A stretch of DNA of 64,000 nt from Costus lasius (GCA_027563935.2 CM050450.1:8601957-8665956); one strand, 5' to 3'; positions 1 to 13,418 are shown, counted from the first letter of the stretch. The notes: generated by a model from the letters alone, not told the origin. Translations and numbers: made by a program.

Positions 1-2756
1 CGTCGCGCACCGATAGGATGCTACGAAAGGGCCAGGGGGTACCAGCAGAGAGCTTGACAGTCCAGATAGAGTCCGATCGTAAGTATCGTTCGTGGATCCA
101 CTTCACCCAAAGTGAGTGCTTGTCAGTTACCACACTCCAGATGTGGCGCGTGAGAAAAGTTTTATTAAGTTTGTCTATATCCCGCAGCCCTATACCGCCC
201 ATAGTCGCATGTTTTGTTATATTCACCCAAGCAACTTTTGCAATCCCCTTCCGCTGACCCGTCGACCAGAGAAAACTTGCTAGCATGGAATTTAAAGTCT
301 TGATCACCCTGGTAGGGAGCTGAATAGCGCCGCACCAGAAGTTAAGGTTGCCATAACAAACAGATCGTATCAATTCTATTCTGCCCGTGTAGGATAGATG
401 TTTAGCTCTCCAGGATGAGAAATATTTGGCCAGCTTTTCGAGCAAAGGCATGCAATCCCTTTTCCGGATTTTCTTACTTGTAATGGGGATGCCCAAATAG
501 CGAAAAGGCATTGCACCCTTGGGAATTCCCAACAAAGAGGAGATTTCGCTCTGAGTCTGCAAGTCAAAGGAGGCAGAGTAGAAAATGTGGGATTTTGATT
601 TATATATTTGAAGACCCGTAGCATGGTGAAAATTTTCTAGCACCCGACTAATGGCACCCGTAGATCGAGTAGAAGCATCACAGAATATAATCACATCATC
701 TGCAAATTGTAAATTATTAATTTGCAGACGCTCGCATTTGTCATGGGGACGGATGTTGCCTTTTTGGAATTCGTCGTTTAGCAAGTCCGTGAGAAACTGC
801 ATGACAATGATAAATAGGTAAGGCGACATGGGGCAGCCTTGGCGAAGCCCCCTCGTACCCTTAAAAAAGCCCACGTCCTGCCCATTGATGGTGATGGTAA
901 AGGTAGGAGTGGTAACGCACGTCATAACTCGGTCGACGAAAGTACTGGGAAACTTGTAAGCCCGCAAAATGTAATCTAGAAAGTCCCATCTCGTTGAGTC
1001 AAAAGCCTTTTGGAGATCCACTTTGATAGCCATTCGCGGGGGGCCCCGCTTGCTTGTGATAGTCATGCATAAGCTCTTGACAAAGCAGAATATTCTCATG
1101 AATAGATCGACCTTAGATGAAGGCGTGCTGGTTTGTCTCAATTATTTCCGGGAGAACTATCTTAATTCGCTCAGCCAGGACTTTTGATATAAAACGGTAA
1201 ACCAGTTGGCAAACTGATATGGGCCTAAAGTCTGCAAAAGAAGAGGGATTAGGTATTTTAGGAATAAGGGTAAGGGAGGTGATATTTACCCTCCTCAACA
1301 GACGGCCGTGGGTTAGGAAATCCATAATAGCTGCCAAAACATCATCGTTAATAGTAGACCAACAAGATTTGAAGAAGGCGGCGTTGAAGCCATCCACACT
1401 CGGCGCCTTAGCATTATTTGCACCCATAATAATCTTCTCAATTTTCATGTTGTCGAAAGGCATATTAAGTGCGTGAATAGCCTCAGGAGAGAGGGACGAT
1501 CGTACTTGAAGATCCAAAGTCCTGGGCATTAGATTTGGGGCTAGAATATTATGAAAATATCGCACAGCTTCATTACACAAATCATCACCAAAGACGAAAT
1601 CACCATTTAGCCCTTTTAGCATTGAAATAGACTTCTTATTGCGCCGGGTCTTCATTAAGTTGTAAAAATAAGCTGTGTTTGAGTCACCAAGAGAAATATG
1701 AAGGTCCCGTGATTTTTGTTTAAGGGCAGATTTTTCCTCATCCCAATACTTTTTGATGCCCGCTTGGTAGGTTCTCTCTAAAACACATAGTCCAGCATCC
1801 ATGCAATTTGCTTGGAGCTCCTGCTGGACGGCAGCCAGCCGAGAGTGATAATCCGTAAGCCTCGCTTCTTTTGCCTTCCTTAGGTCAACCGCCCACGTTT
1901 TAAGAGCTCTCTTTGCCAAATTTAGTTTATGGTATAGGATGAACATCGGCGTGCCGTATATAGGTTTGGCATTCCAGGCCCCGTGGACCACATGCGAAAG
2001 GCCGGGATAATCCAACCAATAATTGAAAAATCTAAATTTTTGTCCCTTTCGCTCGGTGGCTCGGCCAAATGACAGTAGAGAAGGAGAATGATCAGATAAA
2101 CCCGGATGAAGAAAGAGAGCACCGGCTTGCGGAAATTTTGCCAACCAATCGTCAGTAGCCATAATACGATCAAGCTTACAGGATATCCGGTTATTACCAC
2201 TCTGTGAATTTGACCATGTGTAAAAATTCCCACGATAATTAATGTCTGAGATACCCAAGTCACCTCGCTGAGTGATAGTTTCAAGAATCTCATGCTCATT
2301 GTGGATTGATCCGCCAAGCTTTTCATCAATGGAGAACAACATGTTGAAATCCCCAAGGATGACCATAGGCACCTGGGAATGCCAGTGAGATATAATCCTC
2401 CAAATCAGGCGACGTTCAGAAACAGTGTAAAGGCCGTAGACAAGACACAGGCGAAAAAAGTGCGAACCACTCTTAGCACGAATATTACAAATGATTACTT
2501 GGGTATTTGAGTTCAAGGCATCAATCTGGTAAGCAGGGTCCCAAACAAATCAGATACGACCCCCAGAAGTAGAGGTAGCGTTTGAGACGAAATCCCACCC
2601 TAGAAAGGTAGTTTTGATGAGATCAGAATATTTTTCCGCACGAACCCGCGGCTCTAAAATAGCCATCATTTTTGCCCGGTGCTTATTAAGTAAGAGGACA
2701 GCCTCCTTCCTCTTAGCTAGTGTGTTCAAACCTTTCACGTTTCAGCACACAATAGG
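1..2756 (-). pseudogene. LINE ORF2 (endonuclease plus reverse transcriptase), broken
   Basis: The endonuclease half is read from about 2756 to 1900, with the GDFN motif (in VILGDFNML) and an SDHSP motif of the exonuclease-endonuclease-phosphatase fold. The reverse transcriptase follows in the same 1113-2516 frame with 'KAPSVDGFNAAFFKSCW' and 'ADFRPISV'. After 1113 the frame is broken repeatedly, but the catalytic FADD box is still legible at 695-706. Two in-frame TGA codons (2742-2744 and 2550-2552) sit where plant LINEs normally have Trp (C-W-N-V and G-G-R-I-W). The C-terminal zf-RVT and RNase H parts would lie left of the window. Confidence 0.85.
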
Positions 2757-3139
2757 ATGAGGGGGATCGCTCATGAATCCACTGGAAGCGATGGACTTGG
2801 GCTCTTAGGGTCCAGTTGAGTAATGGAGGTCAGTTTTTGTTTCTTTTTTTTATTTTTGTTCTTCCGAGGTCCTTCCACCGCCACATCTTGGGTCTTCAGA
2901 AAATTTCTGGAGGCCGACTCCAGAGCAGGTGAGATGGAGTCATCGGACAGAGAGTCTTCATGCACACAGTCGGGCTCCAATGAGTCTGGGAGAGATAATG
3001 GGCTGTTAAGATTGATTCCAGGCAGCTGGTGCGCACTCCTAGAGTTTCGTTCGACCCCAACGTTCTCTGCTGCCCCACAATGCGCTATTGGAGTACTCAG
3101 GTTACACGCTTTACCACCCTCTTCTCCCTCCACCCGAAC

Positions 3140-4151
3140 CTATTTTGCCTTATCGCCAATTTGATGGCCACGAACAGTTGATTGCCCCATCTGTATAACC
3201 TGGCCAGCTACCTCCTGCGTCGAATGGCCTTTAATGGAGGAAGTTACAACGGGGCTCAGACATTTTTCAGCTATCTGGTCAGGTTTTGCCTTCACCATCC
3301 AGACCTGAGTTTCTTGTGATATTCCTGCCTCCGCACAATTCTTATGAGAGTGACCATAGGTATTGCATTTAGTGCATCTGGGGGGAACAGCCTCGTATTC
3401 TAATCGGATGTGGGCTTCAGATCCCCCCATTTACCATGATGGATAAAACCTCAGGGAAATCTGAGGCAGCTTCCATTTCCACGCATAATCTCGCGAATCC
3501 CAATCTAGACCGTGAGGCTGTGGCCACATCCATAGAAAGAGGGCGCCCAAGCGCACTGGCAAGTTGGCCGAGGATGCCCAGCGACCACCATTTTAGGGGG
3601 AGATTATGAACCCGAATCCAAATAGGAATCAACGATAAATCCACCCGAGATAATTCTTCATCCGGTGTCCACGGCTTGAGGATCAGAACCTTTCCAAATA
3701 CAAACCAAGGGCCAGTTTCAAAACCTTCATCTTGTCTTCAGCCAGGCCAAATTTGAAGAGAATAAATCCTGCTGGTAACGAGAAAATCTCCAAGTCTCCT
3801 ATAGGCTTCCATAAAAGCGAGACCTTTTTGCTTCAGAACATGGTAATTTGGCCGATACCCAATGAAGTGGCCGACCAGCGTGTTCTCCCAAAAGGTGCAA
3901 TTTGCTTCAAGTTCCTCGTCTGGGACAGATAGATCCAGAATGCCCCCAGTGCGCTTAACATCCGATTGCGAGAGAGTGCAATTTGAGGCACATGATGCGG
4001 GCCTTGCAAACAGAGAGTTCCAGGACCTTGTGGGAGCCAGATTTGTCCCCCAAGGCGGGTGAGCTACTTGAGAGACTTCCCCAATCGGGACCCGAGAAGC
4101 TATCCCACCTTGATTGCCAGGTGCGAAGCGAGCCATCCACTTCCGCCCCAA
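3140..4151 (-). pseudogene. LINE ORF1 (gag-like, DUF4283 and CCHC zinc knuckle), frameshifted
   Basis: Three overlapping reading frames together give a plant LINE ORF1. The 3738-4151 frame carries an 'NTLVGHFIGYRP' segment typical of the DUF4283 gag-like domain. The 3417-3644 frame continues it with 'IPIWIRVHNLPLKWW'. The 3140-3430 frame carries a CX2CX4HX4C zinc knuckle (CTKCNTYGHSHKNC) at about 3335-3376. At least two frameshifts are needed to join the pieces. The product would bind element RNA in the ribonucleoprotein particle. The start is not defined, because the first frame begins inside the domain. Confidence 0.75.
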
Positions 4152-4578
4152 GCTACGGGTCGAGAAAACAGGAAACCCCTAGGAATCGGAGAGAAAGAAA
4201 AAACCGGCACAAGTGACCCGTTACTCTCAGCCCACCCAAGCCTTAGGGCAAGGCCTGGGAGGGAGGGGCCGACTGCGAAGAATAACCACCAAGGCACCAG
4301 ACCACCGGAAGAGAGCGGAAGATCGAAAAAATTGATGGAAATCCACCAGGAAAAAGCAGAAAATACAAGCAACAAAGAGAGCCGATCAAAACCAGGAAGG
4401 CGGACTGAGAAAGTACCCAGAGGAGAGATCCGAAAGAATGTCCAGCAACCCCCCAAATCACAGCGACAGACCGCAACCTCAAACCTGCCAGCGGCTCACC
4501 GGCCAGGGGAGACAATCGCCCGTCGCCCGTCAATCGCTCGTCGCCCGTCCAAAGGTCAAATCCGATTAGTCAAACCCA

Positions 4579-4580
4579 AT

Positions 4581-4608
<28 letters not shown>
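4579..4608. repeat. (TA)n microsatellite at the LINE 5' edge
   Basis: About 15 TA units lie directly before AT-rich unique DNA and just beyond the GC-rich LINE leader, so they may mark the insertion point. Confidence 0.9.
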
Positions 4609-4611
<3 letters not shown>

Positions 4612-5525
4612 TTCATAAAAAAACATTTTTATAGTTTTATAGATTAAAATAATTTTTACAATAATAACCTTGCTCTCAATCTCTTGTTACAACGGCTCTG
4701 ACTGCTGACGTATACAAATTTACCGATTAGATTCGAACTGCCAAGCCAACTAACCGCCTCAATTCGCGAATCAGAGTATGAGGATCCGCTGCAACAGAAA
4801 TGTTAAGATACACCTCGTTTGAACCATTCAACGACAAGTCTGACATGTATGAAGTGCTCCATTTTCAATCAGGCCGCTGAACTCCAACTACAGTTACCAA
4901 ACTGCAAGGGTACTTGGAGGCTTTCAACTTTTATTCGGAATGAAGCAAAATACTTTCTCCATACCCTTTATAGTTACCCAGTTATTTACCAACATTTCGA
5001 TTGGATTCATCGTCGGAATTATTGCCTCGTCGTTTCGTGATTCAAATTCATGGCACAAGACCATGTATACTTGTACGAAGGATTAAATTAAATGGGCCGC
5101 CTCCTTAGCTGATGCAGAGAGAGAGAGAGAGAGAGAGAGATTTGAATCGATCTAGCTTGGGCCTCCTAAGTGCGGGGAGGGCGGAGGCCTAGCTGTTCCG
5201 TGAGCTTTTGGCTCTGATCCCCCGGTTTCTCATCCTCATTTCTCAGATCGGTGCGCTTCCCGGTTCGTCGCCATCCGTCGCCGATAAGTCCGGAATCCGG
5301 CTCTAATTTCGCTGCTCCGGCGGTGCAGATAAAAGGATTAGGTTTGGGACTTTGCTCATACTTCGTTGCAGCTTAATGTTGTTATTTTCCTTCTTATTTT
5401 GATTCTATTTTGAAGGTTGAGCTCGAATCTAGGGGCGATTTAAGTAGCTTGGAAAAGTCGAGGGTTTTGGACCGAGGGGAAGTAAATACTCGAGTTTGTC
5501 CTTAGTGAGGTTTGGTGCAAGAAGC
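4609..5525 (+). promoter_or_regulatory. Promoter and 5' leader region of the basic Ser/Pro-rich gene
   Basis: No coding feature is seen here. A (GA)n run of about 13 units lies at 5115-5141. It is followed by a GC-richer leader (about 5160-5340), with pyrimidine-rich stretches typical of plant 5' UTRs. The transcription start cannot be fixed from sequence alone. A leader intron is possible but not proven. Confidence 0.4.
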
Positions 5526-8500
5526 ATGAACCGTAGCCATAGGGTTTCGGCGTCAGTGCCGGCGCCAGGGCGCACCTTGACGAAAGAGGCGGACGAGGAG
5601 CTGGCCCTCTTTCTCGAGATGCGGAAGCTTGAGAAGGAGCGGAGAGAGCATCTTCTGCACAACACGAGCGGAACTGAGCCGACATTGGGTAATATTTGGA
5701 TTTTTTTTAGTTGCTGATTTCTCACGACTATGTTTTGCTACTATTTATTTTGGTTTCTTATTTAGGTTCTAAAGTTGAGAATGCTCCAGTGTTCAAGACT
5801 GCATCGGCAGCACCTGTACGCAAGGCTCGTATCGATGAATTCTTGAACTCCGACAATGGAAAGAGTGACTACGACTGGTACTCTTGCAGTGTTTTTCTTT
5901 TAGACGTATATCACTTGCTATCCTTGAGATATAGTTTTGTGTTTGTTTTTTGGTAGCAAGGAATTTACAACTACTGTGTACCGAATCCCCTATGTGTCAA
6001 ACTTTGATTCACGTATCATCCAACCAAGTGAACACATGCGCCGATTCCTTCATTATTAGTCTTGTGGTTGCGGAACCAATTTTGAAATTTGTAGTGAAAG
6101 TGCAGCTGTTTTACAATTTGAAGGATGATTTGATATCCTAGATAAGCCACATTAATTAGTGCATTACTCTATGGATCTTAGATCTTCTCATGGAGTCACA
6201 CCCCTAAAATCTGATTAAGGTGAACGATTCAAACGTTTATCCATGTGAAGATTTATGATTAAATTACCATAGATTAGTCTTTTGGGTCGAAAAAGCATAT
6301 GCTACTTTGGTGTTCATTATCTTTCCAACTTTACTCTTTACAAATAATTTTTATACTATTTATTGTTAGCATATTGTCATATCATGGTGTATATATTTTC
6401 CTAAACTTTGAAATAAACATCAATTTCAATTAATATATAATTTTAAACAAGGTATTCCATAGCAGATTAATGATTAAGGTACTCATAATCTTCAACTTTA
6501 AGTAACAAAGAGACATAATATTTAGGCTACGATCTACTACCTATATTTACTTAATAGAGTAATATATTTATCTCATAACTGATTCTATCACATTCAGAAA
6601 AATAAACAAACAATATGCTAACAATAAAATGAGTAGTTACCCTAGTTATTAAAGATTCTTTGTCCAACACTGAGAAAAATCACTAACAAATCACTGTTAG
6701 TGAAGGTTTCTTGCAACTTATTTTGTCACTCCACATTCAAATAATCCTGTAGGATTCTCTAAAACAAATACCCATTAAAATGTAGTTATTGGTTTTGGAG
6801 ACACTGTCTATTGAACTCGTGGATTACTTTATTTTCATATTTAGTTTAGGTTTTCTCAAGTTAGATGGCCATTTTGTTTGAGATCCAGAAGACTGGAACC
6901 TAAATACCTAATTTATTGTTTGTAACCTATTTTACTCTCAGCTCAAATACATACTTATTATTCTCCTCTGATTTTGTTTTTTTTCTATTACTTCTTTAAT
7001 AATTCTTACTTTAGTTAATTGTTCACTTTATAACACTTTAAATTTCCAAGCAGTACCTTCGAATACTGCACTAGAAATGTCTCTACAATCTTATGTCAAT
7101 GTTAGTTCCATGTTGGTATATACTCGATTTACAGCAACACGTGTTTGTTATAATATTTGATTCTGAATAATAAGCAACTGTGAGCACCAGTATAGAAGGA
7201 TAAACTGCAACTGACCTAAAACTACTTTATCAAACTTTGGAACATTTACATATGCCTCTAAAAGCATATGATGATAGAATAAGTAAATTGATCTTTATAT
7301 TTCAAATTCCTCTTTTGTGTTTAATATGGGATTTACGTTAAATAGGAACAAGAAATATGTGCCACGAGATTTTTCCCTCATGTACATTGATCTAACGTTT
7401 ATGATAGTGAGACAATAAGTATTTCTTTATTCTAACATTCTCATACAAGCTGGAAAATAATTCAAACACAACGATGTATGTGGATTAAGCAGGCAGGGAA
7501 CTAGATAATTCACGAGTAGATGGGTTAGAGTGCTTTGTTTGTGTGCTATTATGATGGTTGCCTAAGGCGCTCACAGATGACTACGAAATTTACCCGAGAA
7601 ATTAGAATTGGATGACGCGGTCCTGCAGATCTACATAGTTTATACTTCACAACATTCCATATGCAAATTCTTTTGTTATAATAGCTTTTGGTAGTTTGGA
7701 ACCATATTTAAATACAAAAGTTTTGTTGATTTGTCTTTTTTATTACATGAAATATGCAAATTATTTTTGCCTCTTGAAACTTTTGTTAGCTTTATGTACT
7801 CATTTTTTTTACATTTTAGTAACAAATGTAAGTTCTATGCTTTAATATAATAGCACGGCATCTTGTTCTGTTGATTTTGTAAAGACAGCATATTGTGATT
7901 TCACTGATATTATGATACTTTGTTAATGATCTTAATCTCAGTTATTATATTATGATACCATGATAATGATCTTAATCTCAGTTATTATATTATGATACCT
8001 TGATAATGATCTTAATCTAAGTTATCATTTTATGATACCTTGATAATGACCTCAATCTCAGTTATCTAAATCATGATACTTTGATAATAATCTTAACCTC
8101 AGTTACCTGGTTGGTTAATGTACACCTTTTGTGACCAAAATCTTTTTTTTTTCTTTTTCAGGCTTATTACACCGCCAGGTACACCACTTCTTACATCTTC
8201 TGGTACCGAATCCAGAAGATCTCCTATCAGCAGTAATGGAACTCCAAAGGCTCATCCCACAGTACTGAAATCTAGAGTGAGTTCTCAATGTGTTGCGTAT
8301 CCTTTAAACCTAGCACATCAGAATTGTTATGTTTCAGTATTCATATTTACATATAATAGATACCATGAATTTTCATAATGCACATACTAGCATTAGTCTA
8401 TTGCCAATTTGCCATACACACAAATATACTAGGTTTCGGTGATGCACATTGCATGTAGTCATGACAATAAAATCTAAACCCGACCCGACCCAATTTTGCC

Positions 8501-11422
8501 TGGAAACATGATTTGACTGAGTGTCTGAATGAGTTCACATAAAACTTGACTTGTTATACATCTGGTTCAGTCGGGATGAGATTTTTGAACTCACTTCAAA
8601 CCTGAAATCAAACATGCTTTGTATAGTAAATTTACTAAACTTCCCTTCTTTATAAGTCACTCTAAAAGCCCTAGATGTAAGTCAGCCAGCCACTCGCTGA
8701 AAATATACTAGGTTGAGTATCCCTGTCTGTACTTGATTCCTACTTATTTCCTTAGCTGGGTTGAGCCCATTTGTACTTGATTCCTAGTTAGATCAGGCTT
8801 GGGATGGGTTTTTAAAAATCTGTTGGGTTCAGGGGCAGTTTTGTGGAGGTGAGTTCAGGTTTGGAGGTGGCAACTTGCCATTGCCAACCCTAGTTGCATG
8901 TAGATAGCTACCCTTAATTTATTCTTGTTGGTTTTTGTTGGATTAAGGAAGTTCAAGTTAGCTAGCAGGGAAATATGTTACAACCTACTCTAAATAATTA
9001 ATGTTAGGTCAGTGATATTTTATTTGCTTATATATATAGAAGGAACAACTATTTAGCTCAGGTTTTTCATGAATAATTTCTTGCACGGTTTAAATAGTTT
9101 GCACACTTGTCCATTTGTTTGGAAGGTATTTGCATCCGGTTTTGTTCTGTAAGGTATCCTCCATAGTATTGTCTTCATAAGCATTGTGGTCGACTAATTG
9201 AATAAGTTTATCGAAAGAAAATAATTCTGACTAGTTCATTTTATAGTGACTGACCATTCTGTTGACATTATTTACATGTTTTCTTAAAGATTCTAATGAA
9301 CTAAGGCTTGAAAATCCTCGAACCAAAGTAAACCATCAGGATGCTTCTAACCATGCAAGTTAGTGCTACTATAGATTTCATGGATGATTATGTTTTACAT
9401 AAGCTTCTCTTTCTTACACAATTTTTTTTATCATGTTGCTTTAATTTGTCCATTATAGTAATAAATGACTTGTATAACTAGCATTTGTATATCTTTTCTT
9501 CTAATATTGATCTTTTTTTAGCTTGATGTCCGATGTTATTTTCCCAAAGTATGTTTTGTTATCCATATATTGTTATTTGTTCTTTGCTAAATTACAATCT
9601 AAGGTTTTAAAAATTGGTCCTACCTAGCGGTATGTCTCGTTTTTATGAGTCTTAAGTAGAGATCAATACAAGAAACACATCAGAGCTATGTGGCACATGC
9701 TATGGATAGTTGAGCCAACTAGCATGCCGATGTGCCAAGTGGTGCCCGATCATCGGGCTGCTTGGCCACACCTAGGCGTTGTGCTATGTGGCACATGCTG
9801 TGGATAGTTGAGCCATGCCAGCCCGTCGACCCAAGTGGCACCCTACTTAGGGTCACCATGCCTTGGGCTCCTTCCACTCGGCGCATGTTCTTTTTCTTTC
9901 TTCTTTTCTGCGGCTCCTGATGATACTGTTCCATCGGATTTCATCCATACACCCCAATCTAGAATATAATTCTTGATTACAATTATATGCAAAACTGCTC
10001 AGTAGTCAATTCACTCTAAAGCAAGTTATCTCTAGTCATAGTTTGTTATACAAAGGTTCATTAGCATTCATGCATATTTTCTGTTATGAACTCTGTGCTG
10101 GCTTTTCCCATGTTGAACAATATTTTTCTTCATCCTCATGCTATTTTTCAGTTAGCCAATGCTCCAGATCCTTCAAGAAACTTATTGGCATCGAGGCGAT
10201 CATCATCAACATCTATATTAAGCTCATCCACTATGGGAACTCAAAGGCTATCATCGTCTGGTGGTCCAACTCATAATGGATCTAGACCTGCAACTCCGAC
10301 TGGACGCCCTACAGTACCTACTACTTCAAAACCTACCAGTAGACCTTCAACTCCAACTTCTCGAGTTACCTTACCTACAAAGTCACAGGCTCCTCCACTG
10401 CGATCATCAACACCAGTAAGGTCTTCTACTCCATCTAGACAATTGCCATCGGCTGCCGTTAAACCTCCTGCATCAAGGTCAGCTACCCCTACAAGAAGAC
10501 TTCCTGCCGCGTCTACTGTACCCATCAACTCTGCTCCATCAAGTCGATCATCTTCTATCACAAGACCAGCCTCAACAGTATCCAAAAGTTCAACACCATC
10601 ACGACCAAGTTCTCCAACCATAAAATCTCGCCCACTAAAACCATCAGATATTCCTGGTTTTTCCCTTGATGCGCCTCCCAACTTAAGAACCACATTGCCT
10701 GAGCGGCATTCTTCAGCTTCTCGGGGTAGACCAGGAGCACCCAGCAATCGATCGTCTTCTGTTGAGCCTGCTTCCAATGTTCGATCAAGGCGACAGTCTT
10801 GCTCTCCATCCCGAGGGAGGGTTCCAAATGGCAATAGTCATTACAGTGGTAGTTCTGTGCCAGCAGTAAGAAAACTACAAGCAAGAGGCAGTGATGATGT
10901 GAACCCTGTGGCTATTGGAAACAGGATAGTTGAACGCACAGTGAACATGAGAAGACTCGTGCCACCAAAGCAAGACAACCAACGATTGAACCAGAGTTAC
11001 AACTCTGGAAAGTCTTCTCTTTCACCAGAGAGCACTGGCTTTGGGAGATCACTGTCAAGGCAATCGTTGGATATGGCATTCAGGCATATGGTAAGTACTT
11101 GCTCTGCCAGCTTTTTATCCTTGTTTCAAATTTCTAAGATGTGTCCTTGTAAATGCAGGATATAAGGCGGAGTGTACCGAACAGTTTGAGGCCATTGATG
11201 GCGAATGTTTCGGCGTCGTCAGTGTACAGTGTGAGGTCCGGACCTGCAAGAGGCAGGACAGTGAGTGTTTCAGGTTCTCCTCTTGCCGCAAGCAGTCCAA
11301 CCAGTTCCGAGCAAAGCGTTAGTAACAACAATTTGATCTGTTTCGAAGGAAGCGAAATGGAGGATGATATTACTAGTGAAAAAGGAAGCAGGTGCTCCTC
11401 AGTTGTTTCCATCCCAAGATGA
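5526..11422 (+). CDS. Basic Ser/Pro/Arg-rich protein, putative microtubule-associated (BPP-like), 530 aa
   Basis: Five coding exons join in phase with GT-AG borders: 5526-5688, 5766-5877, 8162-8276, 10152-11090 and 11159-11422. The start is the ATG at 5526; the open frame continues upstream only through a TTG codon. Residues 18-44 (LTKEADEELALFLEMRKLEK and on) form a charged helix conserved in this plant family. The W-L-I-T-P-P-G-T-P motif around residue 92 is its hallmark, and the W codon is split by intron 2. Exon 4 (313 codons) is very rich in Ser, Thr, Pro and Arg, and is probably disordered and basic. Homologues are often mislabelled 'endochitinase A-like' or 'mucin-like'. As I recall, Arabidopsis relatives (At2g40070 group) were described as BPP proteins that bind microtubules. 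The function here is inferred from that. Confidence 0.88.
7911..8108 (+). repeat. 40-bp minisatellite, about 5 copies, in intron 2
   Basis: Units begin at 7911, 7951, 7991, 8031 and about 8072, each starting with a TATGATAC core and containing TAATGATCTTAATCTCAGTT. The first three copies differ at very few positions and the last two are more diverged. The array ends about 50 bp before the exon 3 acceptor. Confidence 0.92.
9686..9846 (+). repeat. Imperfect direct duplication (about 98-bp spacing) in intron 3
   Basis: The segment TGTGGCACATGCTATGGATA at about 9689 recurs at about 9786 with one change, and both copies are followed by a CAAGTGG(T/C)(G/A)CCC block. The segment is GC-richer than the surrounding intron and looks like part of an inserted repeat that I cannot name. 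Confidence 0.6.
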
Positions 11423-12191
11423 TCAAGTATTATCACTCTTTAAGGACGAGCAATGTAGGTGAATACGTGAGTTATCACTTCGAATAGTCAGCCGAGTTGA
11501 TAAGGGAGACTTTTTTGACTTATGTACTATTAGTTTTTTTTTTTTGTATACTTACTACTTTTATCTGTGTCAACTTGCTTGTTAGTGTTACTCCCGCACC
11601 AATTTTGTTTCCAACTTGGCCCTTCTAAATGTGTTTTGATCCATTGCTGTGATTCAGGCGTACAGCTACCATTGACATGCAATTTATTACTTCAGATAAC
11701 CATGACCAGCTTTCTGTCACATATAGACTTCCTGAATTTATCTCAGAAGTTCTGAACGTGCTTTGCTGGTAGAAGATATTCTCGTTGGACTCAGGGCATT
11801 AGTACTTCTATGGATAAATTTTAGTCGCCTTCCTACAGAACGTTTAAATTAACGGATATCCAATCTGTTTGGTTGGTTGATCCATCATCCATGGCAGATA
11901 CGAACCAGAACCGGAACCACGATGATCGATTCGCGGTTAGCTATTGGATTCTGTAAAAGAATCGGGCGTAATAATAAAGAAAAGAGGGCTACGACTGAAA
12001 CTTTTCGGAGGTGATTGAAGTATTGGCTCAAGTTTGAGGAAAAAAAGCTGTCGCATATACAAAAGATAAGGTTTATGGAGAATAAAGCTGTCGCATATGT
12101 GATCTGAGTATTTAAAGGTAAGGTTTCTTTTTTAAATGAAAATAAAAATTGACGAAAAGTACAAGTTTCTATACAAAAGATAAAATTGAAG

Positions 12192-12252
<61 letters not shown>

Positions 12253-13418
12253 TATAAGGTTCTTTAAAGTTAGCCTATTTAATTTTTTAGTATTTTTTCC
12301 TTGAACATAACTAGGGTTGCAATTGAATCGCATTATTGATATTGTTCTTTTTATAAATGTTGTTATTTGCTATTTAATTTCATAAAAGAAAAGTGTTCTT
12401 AGAGCAAGTTTTGTAGGTTTCACCATTAACGATTGATTGAATATACATATTCTTAGGATTGATCTTGTCAGCTATTGGCATTTGCTTTCAAGAGCTCGAG
12501 CCTAATTCTATGACACATATACCAATTGACTTATTGTATTTGTTGAGCCTAAGTCCTGTAGTAGGTCGACTTCCGCCCCGCAGATCTTGCCACTCATTGC
12601 CATTGTTTGCCCTTCATTGCTCATCGTGCTTGTTGCTTATTGTCGCTCGATGCTTGCTACATAGTAGAGTTTCTCCACCAGGACTCAATTTCCTTGTCTG
12701 TGTGAGGTCGAATGCGGGATGGAATTTTTAAAATGAAATCAGCTATAGGTGATGGGGTTCCGGATCGATCCGATGTCCCTTCCAGTATCAGGTAAAATAA
12801 TTAGATACCCTCTCTATCAGGATTGGTTATTTTGAGTATGTTGACTTAACAATGCACCGGCTACCAGCATTTGCGCCGTTGACGTAAATCATGATTAATC
12901 TGACAACTGATGGATTCAAATGTGATGTTTGAAACAGCTTTACGGAGAATGAAGAATCTCCCGGACACTTTCATGGCCGAAGTCAATTCTTTAACAGAAG
13001 CACATTCTTCCTCTCATATATATACTTACCACTTGAGTTTTGCCAAAGGTAAACATAGAAAACTAGCAACGAGCAAAAGCAGTCGAGTAATAATTTACTG
13101 GCTTTGACTACTTTATGCCTTTATGGGCTTTTACGCCGCACTACATCCCAAAACGTAGTTGTTCTTTTACAGTTCATCAGTTGAAAACTATTCAAAGTTT
13201 ACAAGCCAATGTTAGAAACAAAAAGATAGGTCATGCATCTTTGATCAACAGCGGCTTGTTCCCCTCAAGTGTCACAATACTATCCAATTGTCCGTCTGTT
13301 GTAAGAACAAGATCCGTTGACTAGATGCAAGTATATTTCTACCACTTGTTGTGTCCAAAGTCTAACACCCAACATAACCAGCTTGCTGAGATCACTCATC
13401 TGAAATCTCCAGCACAAC
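11423..13418. other. Intergenic region between the BPP-like and PPR genes
   Basis: The first 300-400 bp are probably 3' UTR of the + strand gene, with a T-run at about 11530. The rest holds an (AT)n array and AT-rich DNA with no coding signal. The last part (about 13100-13418) is probably 3' flank of the - strand PPR gene, so the two genes converge here. Confidence 0.5.
12194..12250. repeat. (AT)n microsatellite
   Basis: An almost pure AT dinucleotide run of about 28 units, ending in GATATAAGG. Confidence 0.95.

Larger units (their letters stand above)
1..4560 (-). mobile_element. Degenerate L1-type LINE retrotransposon, 3' part cut by the window edge
   Basis: A non-LTR retrotransposon lies on the - strand. 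From high to low coordinates it shows a putative GC-rich 5' leader (about 4150-4560), a gag-like ORF1 with a zinc knuckle (3140-4151), an endonuclease (about 1900-2756) and a reverse transcriptase that runs off the left edge. All coding parts carry stops or frameshifts, so the copy is dead. The order ORF1, endonuclease, reverse transcriptase is that of plant L1-clade LINEs. The 5' end next to the TA run at 4579 is an estimate. The 3' end, poly(A) tail and target duplication are outside the window. Confidence 0.85.

Noticed and set aside
4059..4634. 191-codon + strand frame with Arg/Pro/Glu-rich content
   Set aside because: It is antisense to the LINE ORF1 and its leader and ends in a (TA)n run translated as Ile-Tyr repeats.
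7911..8108. CRISPR-like array
   Set aside because: The units are contiguous 40-bp tandem repeats without unique spacers, inside a plant intron.
10271..10834. 187-codon open frame antisense to exon 4 of the BPP-like gene
   Set aside because: It is a reverse complement of Ser/Pro/Thr-rich codons, giving Gly/Val/Asp-rich nonsense. The sense exon has phase-consistent splice sites.
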